From: Gnetum montanum
Taxonomy: Eukaryota > Streptophyta > Gnetopsida > Gnetales > Gnetaceae
DNA length: 64,000 nucleotides
Assembly: GCA_015680685.1 (NCBI GenBank)
Contig: MNCI01036132.1
Location: forward strand, 436,728 to 500,727
Direction: 5' to 3'
Of the stretch, positions 1 to 10,900 are shown one piece after another. Numbering within the stretch: position 1 is the stretch's first letter; each line of letters starts with the position of its first letter. The position numbers and the translations under genes were made by a program. Under the pieces are notes generated by a model. That model did no database searches and was not told where the DNA came from. It saw nothing but the letters and a program-made list of their open reading frames with translations.

Positions 1-1215
1 AATTGGCCTGGTAGGATTGTTAACCTTGGGGAGCAAGATGATTCTAGAGTAGTTTATTTCCTTTCTAACTTGGCCCCAGTGAAACATGAGATTAAAGGAA
101 TAAACCATGTTGTTCTTAATAAAATCAAAGTGCTCCTTAAAGAACACAATCAACTGCCCATCAAGGCTGGGGGCTTTACCTTCATAGTGGAAATAGCATC
201 TGAGACCTTTGCCTTGGAGGTGGGAGCAAGCAAGCTATGGTTATCTACCTGGGCCAATATTGTCTGAATCGGAATTGTAACAGGGAATGATTCTCCCCTC
301 GTTTAGAAACTTTCCTAGAATAGTTGCATAGTTTTGACCATTTTTTAGGGGTCTATAATACGATTATCCCCATCTTTTAATGCATTGATGTTCTTGGCAC
401 TCCTAGATGTGTTTGTAGCAGCAAAGTAGAAATTTGTGTTATGGTCTCCCTCTCTTAATGACCTGGCCCTAGAATGTTCACGCCAGTATGCCTCCTTCTC
501 CCTCGAGAGCTTCTATATCTTATGCAACCTTGTGATTTCCTCCTTCAGCACATCCTACCCTTGTTCTTGCAGTTGTTGGATTTGTTTAAACTTCGCAACT
601 TGTTCCTATTTTAAATACTTAAAAGCATATTTGTCCTATTTAGCTTGCGCTTTGATCCCTTGCTTAATGCGATTCAAACTCTGTTTGAGAAAATCCTGTA
701 GATCTTGGTGCCATGGATAAGAGGCTAATGTATCCAGGACAAATTTCATTAGGCATGGTTTCTTAAGCCAAACATGTTCAAAAAGGAAGGAATGCAAGGC
801 CATTTTAAGATCACTGTTATCTTGGATAGAGTATACAATCGACCTATGGTCAGAAGCCCCCCATTCCAAGGCTGTAGCTGAGATGCATTTATTAATAACC
901 ATTGAAGTGCTAATTGAGACACGATCAATTCTAAACATCACCTAATGAGGTTCTCTTCTATTGTTACCCGATGTGAATTGGCATCCTTGAATTTCTAGGT
1001 CCAAGAGGTTGAGGTCACTGAGAAAATTTAAGAATTGCTTGCTTCCCTGCAGTTCTGTGGACCCTCCTCTAGCTTTCTCCCAATTGTGCAATCACTGATT
1101 AAAATCTCTCATCACAATCCAAGCATTATGATCCTGCTCCTTGGTTGCCACCACTTGGAGTTTACGAATTTCATTTTGGACCATGTAAAATTTAAACTGG
1201 CTTGTGCTTTTCATT
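1..1215 (-). mobile_element. LINE ORF2 fragment: endonuclease C-half to RT start
   Basis: Read on the minus strand, about 1200 down to 640 gives the exonuclease-endonuclease-phosphatase domain: an altered GDFN (RDFN), an FTSGN where FTWxN is expected, FRIDRV at about 935-915, and GASDHRSIV, followed by the FxFEHVWL strand. From about 300 down to 1 the RT begins (INYSRIILLPKVNNPTRPI-like). Several stops and shifts show it is dead. The rest of the RT would lie left of the window. Confidence 0.8.
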
Positions 1216-1769
1216 AAAGAGGTTTCATTGATATTTAATATATATCAGTTTGGAGGTACTTATACTGTTAACATCGAAGTCAAAGTTATAACTTTAGCGA
1301 GTAAGGCTAAGTACATGCCGTATGTTGAAAGGTAAGGTAAGTTCATGCTCATGCATACTATACTGTAATGAAATATTCTTTCATGCACACTTCCTATTTT
1401 CTTACATGTGTTTATGGAGGCTGGTATTTTCCTCTGCTACAAAAATGAACACTTTTTAATATTTGTAATAGAGGTTTTACGAGTGAATAGTTCCTTTATC
1501 TCATATCCGTTTGGTTCTCTGTTTGCAATTTTTATTTTATTGTTCATTTTGTAACTGGCGTTAAAAGTCGGAGTCTTCATGAAATTTGCCATGTCCGAAT
1601 TTTCTAATATCTAGATGTGAAGTGTTTTACAATCTACAAAGCAGGGATACAGAGTTGTGTTTGCATTTGAACTTAAGTGGTTTTATCTGCCAACTGAAAT
1701 GTAACATTAATAATAAATCATGAATTCGATTATTTCTGTTTTGATTGAAACTAGTACCTTGCTTCCCAG

Positions 1770-1926
1770 TTGTAACTTAGGTGTCAAGGTGGTCAGTGCT
1801 GCTAGAGAAAGTGTTATTACGGCAAGGGAGGTTCTTGAATCAGGAATTCAAGCAGAAACTTTTGTAGAGACAGCATTGGTGACGCTCGGGCAACTTGCAG
1901 AAACAAGTGAAAAAGTTGAGGAAGAG
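1770..1926 (+). CDS. ATM: ATM exon w1 (solenoid)
   Basis: It encodes [14 protein letters not shown]...SEKVEEE and ends at GAG|GTAAAT in phase 0. The start is less certain: AG dinucleotides at 1769, 1780 and 1788 all precede open sequence; 1769 is preferred because the CxxxGIK-like start matches plant ATM. The ATG at 1720 lies before the acceptor and is not a start. Confidence 0.75.
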
Positions 1927-4900
1927 GTAAATCTTGATGAATAATAAGAATTAAACAGCGAAGGTCTTGTAAAGTTAATTCTATGTACAGAGCTTCATTT
2001 CATTTGTCATCTATTTATCAATGAAAGATATATATATATATATTAAACGGTCAGGATATATTATAATACAGAGAGAATTGCATTAGGTACATGGGAAGAG
2101 GGCTACCCCCACCCTCAACCTTACTACACCCCAGCCCCAGACAAGAGATCAAAAAGCAGGGGAGAGATCGTCACCAGGCTGATGAAATTTTGACGAAAAA
2201 CACTGGCTGACCACAAACGCGGCCTGAAAAAGATTTCAGCTCCAGTTCATGCCTATGGTTCCCAACATAACCAAACAACCAGTAACAAAGACCTCAACAA
2301 AATGACAAAAAACGACAAGCAATTAAGAAAAAGGCAAAGATCTACAGATGCAGCGGTGCATTTCCTGCCTATGGACCATGTCAACAATGCCACGTTCCTC
2401 TTCAGTGTGGAGGAAACCCGCAGCCTATTGGAAAGCATGGCAATTTTGTTCCTTCCCCTTCTACTCATCAGCTCACATGCTAGATGCCTTATCAGGATGA
2501 AGAGGGAATGACACACACTTGATGTAGGATTGAAGATTCTACCACAAGATGTTCCTATTGATGCTCATGATGCCATAGGGGCATTTCCCAGATCAAAACT
2601 AGTCCCTTGTATTAGGTTCATGGTTTTTGCTGAAACGTGCTCACATCTCCTCTTGCTCCCTTCTCACCTCTTCTTGCCTTTGCTATTGTGCTAATTCTTT
2701 GAGCCTTTGTTCATCAGCCTCCCTTCGAAGATCTTCTTTTATCAACACCATGAGCTCACTCTCCCGCTTGCTCCTTGAGCTCACTCTGCAGCCTGCTCTA
2801 CAACGCCCCTTTCTCTAGCAATCTTCTTTACCTAGCCTTGTCCTCTCCAATCAGCCGCTTCCTCTGTGCTTCTCACTTTAGGCACAGTTCCATATCCTAA
2901 GTGGCCTGAAGAAGGTTAGCAGAAAACCTTGCTTTTGTCTCCTTTTTAAGGCTTTTCTCCATTTCTTTAAGCTTCTGTTTAAACTTTTCTTGTAGCTTTG
3001 CTTACAGCTCCCTTTGGATTTAATATCTCATGGCCTTCTACAAGTTTGGGTTTCCTTTAACTTGGTAGTGCAAGTCTGGCTTAAAGGTCAGCATTACCTC
3101 CATAGCAATATAGGCCTCTTTCCATAGATAGAAACCCCTGATGGGGATTTGAGATGGTGAGGGCATTGCTATTGGTTATTTTTTTTATTTTTTATTTTCT
3201 TAACAAGAAAACTCTTGTTATCTAGAAACTGAAAAAATATGAGTAGTTAAGAAATCATTGTAACATTTAATGATATCATTGTCATCAGCAGCATACTTGA
3301 TAAACCTATAGTCCTTTTTGAAGAGTAATAATAATGTTCCATCCATGTAATGTAGCAATGGCCAAACTCTATTTGTTTATTTGAGTTGATTAATGGTGAT
3401 CTCATCAAACTTTCTTATCAGTTATCACTAACGCATACCTTATAATTGATTGGTGGTTTCCCAACCTCAACATCTAAAGAAAATTGAGATAGTTTCAATA
3501 ATTTGTAATAATTCAAAGAGTCAAGAGTCCAGTTAAGTACATGAAAATGCATTAGATTTGGATAAGGAAGCCCTTAACCATCTAGATCAAAGAAGGGAAA
3601 TTGCCCACCCCAACCAAAGAAAAAGAAAGAGAGAGCAGCAGATGCAAATTGGGGGATTGCCAGCCTCACATATGGACTAGTAACCCATGATCCTATAGGT
3701 GCTTGGGCAGCTTGATACACCGATAGGTGGCCCTCTCTTGGGCGTGAATGGAATCTAGAACAACCTAGTGTCTCTCTATATCAATGAAGGCTGCAACCTA
3801 TTGAAATTCTTTAAATGCCTTCTTCTTGCGGGTGCATTTTGCTTCTTTGCCAATACCATTTAGATGATTTCGATTAGCGGTCCTTTTGATGTGCCTTCAC
3901 AGTGTGTGCCCCGAAGTGTTGTAGTTAATGTCCATGATTTGGTAAGGGAACTTTCTGTCCTGTAGTCAAAGCCACACATTGGTCTCATGTGTCAGATCTT
4001 ATTGCCTCTGTAATTGTTTAGCTTCCAACCTATCACACTCTCTTTGCTCCTATTCCTTTGGCTCCTACGTATCCCTTTGCTGCTTCTCCAGCATCTTAGC
4101 TCTGATCTGTGTCTACACAGCTCTTCTTCAAGTGCCACCCTAGTAACTGCCTCTTCTAGGTCTCTTTGCCTCTTTTCCTCTTTCTCCTTCTCTACATGGT
4201 GCAGCTCTGCCTACGCCATGATACGTTGAAATTCCTCTTTCCAAGCTTGCCACTTGGCCTCCGAGACAACCCTCTCCTCTCTCGGAGCCTAGTTAGCAGC
4301 TTTAGTTCTAGCCCTTTGCAACTGCTCTTCAAACCAGTGCCAAAGCCACCACTTGGCAACATTAGGTGAATGTGAACGTTGTGTCCCCTCTCCCACATAT
4401 GCCGGAGCCTCCTTGCCAACAGGAGAAACCGGTAGAGTAGCTAGAGCCACACCCCAATCGACACTTGATGCTTGTAAACTGCAAGGCAAGGTGCATGCAG
4501 TAGTGGTTGCGGAACAACTAGCCTCATAGCATTCCATACTGCTAAAATTAGGCTTGAATGTGTACCTCATCTTTGCCGGTAGTGCGAAGCAAGAAAAAAT
4601 TTGGGAAGCTTCACATTGTGGCCAAGTTGCATGCACTTTAGGAAAGAAAAATGCACTCCATGTAACTTCCAAATGTTCCCTAATTGAACAAATAATCGTT
4701 TGATGCGCTCAGCTGCAACTTGCCAAAGCTATAGTAGCATCAACTTGGGTCGCTGCCCACTCCCTATTTAGGCAAAGGCCCAGTGATGAAATCTTCCACG
4801 TCTTGTAACCCAGACCCTATAGAGAGAATGACCTCTCCAGCGGCTGAGACCCCAAGTAGATGCACCAATACTATCTTCGTGAGCTCGATTTGGACTCCCT

Positions 4901-7900
4901 GGAAGGTGGTAGGGTTTGTAGCCCAGTTCTTGTAGAAAGAACTGTTTGCTAGTTCAAGCTCCCCTTGAAGCATAGGGAGGAGGTCAGCCCAACCAACCTT
5001 CTCAACAAGCCCCCACAAAACCTAATTAGCTTGAAATGTTGGGTAGGAAGGCTTGAAGGTAGGCATCATCCCTATTACTGTAGAAACCTCATGCCACAAT
5101 CTAACCTTGAGAGTCATGAGTTGTGCAAGTTGGGGAAGTGGCAAGGAGTGGAAAATCCAATTGTTGTGGGATTTCCACAAGCACCAAAGAATGGCTATAG
5201 CTTTGGAGTCACTATCCAATATGAGTTGAGAACGAAGCAGAGTGGCCCACCAAGTGTCTCTGGTGTACGAGCATTGGTAAATAAAATGATTAAGTGTTTT
5301 GGAAGCCCTCGAACAAAGCAGGTAGATATCATTACTATTTAAGCCCTACGCACGTAGGATGGTGTGCACTAGAAGCGTAGCATCCTCAACTAGCTAAAGG
5401 AAAACTTTTACTTTTTTAGGAAGCCTTCGATTCCAAATAGCCCATCATCCTTCAACCTTGGGGGTATTTAGTCTGAATGATTTTGCGTGTTAGCACACCC
5501 AGCATACCCCTGTGTGCCACCAAATTAGCATGTCTACAAGTGGTCCTCCAAATGTGCAAGTCCAAGGTTTCGGCCATGCACTATTGGTACTTGTTCATAA
5601 CATGTATCCATTGGGCTGACTTGTCAATTGATTGCAATAGTTGGTTGGTTAGAAGTTGATACCCCATGGTGATTGCATCCTGAAACTTCAACATCCCAAG
5701 GACCCTAGCCTTCCTAGGCCTAGCTATAGTATCCTAGCAAACTAGATGCATCCTTTAACCCCCTTTACCCCTCGACCACACAAAGTTCCCAATTAATTGG
5801 TCCTCCTTTAGGATGATGTCTTTGGGAGGGGATGCCACTGAGGTGGTAAATTTGGCAATAGCTGCAAGGATCGAAGTGGCAAGAACGATTTTTCCTTTCC
5901 TAGTTATTAAGGGGGTGGTCCAATGCCCAACACGCTGTTGCATTTTTTGGATCAATGTAGACCAAGTTCCCTTTCTTTGCCAGACATATATAGGCATACC
6001 CAAGTACGAATCATGTTCAGTACCTAGCAAAATGTCTAGAATCTGGGAAATCTTCCCTATTATACACCCATCAGTATTGCTTAGGTGGAGTGCTAATTTC
6101 TACCTATTGATTCTAGGCCAATCTTTTTAGCCATCTTGCCAAGAGCTTTGTTCACTGCAATAGCTTGTGGCACAACAATGCACAAAAATAAGATTGTGTC
6201 ATGCACGTAGTGCTCTGGCAACCACTCCACGCACATGATCTCTAGACCTTTGACACCTTCCATCTTGCAGTAGGACTGCATTGTGTCCATTGCAAGAATA
6301 AAAAGATAAAGAGACGAAGGGTCCCCTTGTTGCAGACCTTGACCAAGGGAAGAAAAATGCCAAGGTCTCCCATCAATATTGGAGGAATAAGCACCTGAAG
6401 CTTGTAAGTGAAAGCCCATATTAACAAATTTTGGATGGTACCCCTTACGTACCATAATTTTTGACAAAGCTTCCCAACTAATCGTATCATATACTTTTGT
6501 AATGTCTAGCTTGAGACACATGCCTGGGCAGTTGGCCATCTGTAGGGAGTGAAGAATCTCTTGCATCAAGATGACTTAGTCTTGGAGCAACTGACCTTTA
6601 ATGAAATTGGCCTGATGCCTACCCACATCATTGGAGCCAACCTTCTAACCAACAGTTTGGTAAACAGGTGAAGCATGGTGTTACAAACCCTGATTGAGGG
6701 TTCCCTTGTCACAGACCTCGACTAGCGGAAGAAAAACACCAAAGTCTCCCATCGATATTGAAGGAATAAGCACCTGAAGCTTGCAAGTGACTTCATTGAT
6801 TAACAAAATTTGGGTGGTATCCCTTAAGTAGCATAATTTCCCGCAAGGCTTCCCTACTAACTGTAGTATATGCTTTCGTAATGTCTAGCTTGAGACACAT
6901 GCTTGGGTAGTTGGCCATCTACAGGGAGTGAGGAATCTCTTGCATCAAGATGACTTTGTCCTAGAGGAACTGACCTTTAATGAAATTTGCTTGATGCCTG
7001 CTCACATCATCAGAGCCAACCTTCTAACCAACACTTTGGTAAACAAGCGAAGCAAGGTGTTACAAACCTTGATTGGTTGAAACTGGCATGGATCGGCTGG
7101 GTTGCTTGTTTTGGGGAGAAGCACAATCCTGGAGCAGTTAATTTTGTGGTGACTCTGTTGCCATTGGAGCATCATATTGAGAGCATCCAACAGATTCTTC
7201 CCAAGAATATCGGGAAATTGCCTAAAGAACTTAATGGGCCACCCATTAGGCCCAAGGGCCTTGTCAGGCTTTAGCAATGTCATGGCAACTTCTAACTCAG
7301 CCTAGGTAAAAGGCTCAAGGAGCAAGTGGTTCTCTTCTCTACCAATTGTGGGTTGCATTTGGACAAATAGCAGCAAGGTGTTATGGCAGCGCTAGATATT
7401 AGCCCAATAAGATTGAATTACCTACACAATATCCTGGGTATGGGCAAGATTGGTTCCGTCATGCATCAAGCGATATATCTTTTTAGATTGTCTGTTTGAC
7501 TTTGCCATGGCAAAGGAAAACCGTGTATTTCTTTCCTGTAGTTGTTTGTGAGGAGACATTCCCTGTATTTGTGAGCAAAGTGGCCAAGGATTCTTTCCTT
7601 CATTTTAAATTTTAAATTTGTAAATATCTATTGTAAATGTCAAATACTATTTGCTTTCAAAATTTTGATATGACGCTTTTGAAAAATGCAATAAACTGAT
7701 TCTCTGTTTTTCAAACTATGTATATACATGATTTTGTTGTCTTTTCTCCCAATAAAGATACACTTATGTCTTCAATTTCCTCCATTAGAAATGGTGATGA
7801 TGGAATCTAATTGGTTTATAAATTTGCAGGCAGCTTTTGTGATCTGTGCTACTGCTGCTATAAATCCTTCGCACAGGTGCATATCAATGAAAACTGGTCT

Positions 7901-10900
7901 TCTAAGTAATTTATTTAATTTTTAATGATTATGTTTAATTATTGATTAATTGCAGGCTTCTTGCTCAATCTATACTTGATCGGATCGCAAAACAGCTTCA
8001 TTATGCAACACGTTTCAAAGTGAGCAATAGCCAATGCAAATTAGTCTGAATGTTTGTGTTGCATTTTCTGATATAGTGCAGAAGTTGTTGTGACTTAAAT
8101 TCTTCCTTTGTATCATTCAATTTTTTGTTTTGATATGACCTGCACTGTATATTTTCATAGTATCTGGAGCAATTGATGGGTTCAATACTTTGCCGGTGGG
8201 CCAAGGTGCAGTTGAGCCTAGCTTCATTGGTTGAGGTATTATACACGCAGACTTTCAAAGCATTTGTTTTTATTCATTTTAAGAGATTTTTTTCATAACA
8301 TATGTTTCTTTATTTTTCTTTAGTTTTTTGAAAATTTCTGGAATGTATTAAGATATTAAGATAACTTTGGAGTGTTTACAGGAGAAAACAGGGGGAGAAA
8401 ACACCCCCACGGCAAAATTGGGGTGATCTCCAACCCCCAACCATCTGGTTACATGCCCAGTGTTAACCTATCTGCAAGTCCCTGGTTCTCACTATTTACG
8501 TAAGCTAGGACAGCAGAAAGACCTTCCACCCATGACCAACAAAACCGAAACCACACCTCCCAGGCCCCTTCTATACACTACGCACTAGTAGTAAGAAAAA
8601 TATGAAGCAAACACCCAGCCATCCAAATAGGGCAGACCCGAACTGAAACAAGGACCCATAAAAATAATAGGAACAAGACAGAAATAATCCTCCCCTCAAA
8701 GATGCTTGGGCAGGCGTGTGCACTTGCAGGTAGGTCAACATTGCAAGTAGAGGGTATCAAGTAGTGCGCGATGCTCCTCAGTATCCACAAAAGTGGTAGC
8801 TTGTTGAGAAATCTTAAAAGCCTCAGCTTTACGTGCCCTAGCAATTGCATTACCCTTGCCATCAAGATGTAGCTTCGCAGATGCAAGTTGGATGTGTCAC
8901 CTAAGTTCTTGCCAGGAGTTCCGATTAATAGGAGTTCCGATTAATGTGCATCCTGACATAGGTGCATTTCCCCTCTTGTAGCCACGCAATCTTGTTCAAT
9001 TCATGCACCCCATCAAGTTGTTGCTGGGGCAATTCATTTTGCTTGCGCTCATTTTCTTGTTGTATCTCCTCCTTCTGTTCTATTGTTTGCCAATTGAGCT
9101 CCTCCTATTGGAGCTCAACTTTCAAATCTTTGTGGAGTTCATCCTAAAGCGGCCCTAGCAATGACGTTCTCCCCTTCCCTTTGCCACCAAAGTGCCTCAA
9201 CCATTTCCTGGTGTTGAAGCTCCATCCTTCGTAGCTGTCATTGAAAAGCCTCTTTCGTAGCTTCCCACTTTGCCTCCCATATCCTCCATTCCTGTTTGCA
9301 CACCTTAAGGGTGGCCTTCTCCATTGTAGCATCAATCCTCTTTTGTAGGGTGCATTGTTCGCATTGGTCCACTAAGCTCCCCCTAATAGCGGTCTCCATC
9401 ATTTCCCCTTCAGGTAGTTGGGCCTCTTCTAGCGACACCTCTACCCAAGTCGGAGGCAGCTAAGTAGAACCCCCGACAACTGCTTTCGTTTGCCTCTGTT
9501 AGATGTAGATGGAGTTGCATGTTCAAATAGGAGTCCTCATCATAGGCTTCGGCCTAGCTACCCTCCACAGTGCAAGAATAAGACTTGGGTGTCTCCCTAG
9601 TCGTTAGCGCTGCAGGGACATTAGAAAAAACCTAGGTGTGTTCACCATACGCCCCATGTGTAGGCATTTAAGGAGTATAAGATGAACCCCCATTAATTTC
9701 CACACGTTTCCTATTTGCATAAAGAATTCTTCAATCAACTCCACCGCATGCTGCCAAAGTAGGGGTAGTGCCGATTTAGGCACTTGTCTGCTAGCATTTC
9801 GTTGCACACGCCTAGGGAAGAAGGCCTCCACATCTTGGAATCCTCTACTTGTTGGTAGGACAGCCTCCCTAGAGATCGACACACACCTAGAACTCTCGCC
9901 AGTGCTTCCTCAATGAGGTTGATCTTGACCCATGAAAAGTAGTGTATTCTAATTGCCAATTGGCAAAAAATTTTCTGTTCGGCAAAGCTGGATCTCCCAC
10001 CAACAATGGGAGGAAATCCACCCATCCTACATGTGTAACAGGTCCCACAACTCCGACAATCCTTGGACCGTGGCACAGAAAGGTTCGAAAGTAGGGTTAG
10101 TTCTCATGTTGACTATAGCTTCCTTCCATAGCCTCACTCCCTCTGCAACCACTTGTGCAGGTGGCGGCAAAGGTAGTAGTGAATCGAGCAATAGCAGAAA
10201 GAACCACTGTAGCTAGGAGGATCCTTCCCTTTCTCATCAAGAACCATGTCGTCTAGTGTCCAATTCATTGCTGCAATTGCTGGATCATGGTCTACTTGTA
10301 GACCTTTTCGTGTACACCTCCTTCAGGGTTGTTTGTAATCCTAGGTCAATCTCCAACCATGGGCCCCCCATGAGAACCTTGCCCCTATCATCCTCAATTT
10401 GAAAGATGAATAATAATAGGTCATCTGCCAAGCTACAAATCTTGACATCTTTGATACCGCAATTCGTTAGTACCCATTTCTTAATAACCTTTATTTTGTG
10501 CTAGGGCCTTGCAGAAACAAATTTACCAACCAGGCTTAACTTCATAGTTTGTAGCCCATCGTCCAGTGGGTGGCAAACTTGTAGTCGCATGGTCCCCTCT
10601 TGGTGGGAACATGCATTGATACCCCCACCACGAGGGTGCTAGGTCGCCTTCTTTATTTGGTTCCTAGTATCCGAAAAATCATCCTCTTCTTGATTGATTG
10701 GGTACCTCACCTTCACCCAGTAATTGCTGCTTCCACGTCCTCAACACCAACCGTTGACCTTGCCATTGCTGGTTCCACATCAGAACCACCGTTAGTTCCA
10801 CCCTTTGTGCTCCTGCTTTGGTTTTCCATCTTGGTGCTCCTGCCCATGTCTCCAGCTCCAATCTTCAGTAGCAACAGGATTGGGCACATGAGCACAATGC

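Larger units (their letters stand above)
3545..7600 (-). mobile_element. J-LINE, 5'-truncated: RT, zf-RVT, FFxNW domain, coiled coil, J-like module
   Basis: From the right on the minus strand: EN-RT spacer (7590-7330); RT with [15 protein letters not shown] (7283-7000), a duplicated central block, [15 protein letters not shown] (6520-6480), an altered active site EHYVHDT where YADD is expected (about 6220-6200) and YLGMPIYVW (6000); zf-RVT region and its [16 protein letters not shown] tail (5219-5130); the FFxNW-type domain (5018-4560); coiled coil (about 4290-3990); J-like module (3950-3700); and a short 3' UTR to about 3545. Several stops are present, but from 5219 to 4764 the frame is broken by only one stop. 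Confidence 0.8.

Noticed and set aside
1290-1345. A further ATM exon upstream of w1
   Set aside because: A possible donor near 1333 exists but the peptide does not resemble the preceding ATM segment.
1720-1944. ATG-initiated 74-codon frame as a small gene
   Set aside because: Its conserved part is ATM exon w1; the ATG lies upstream of the splice acceptor.
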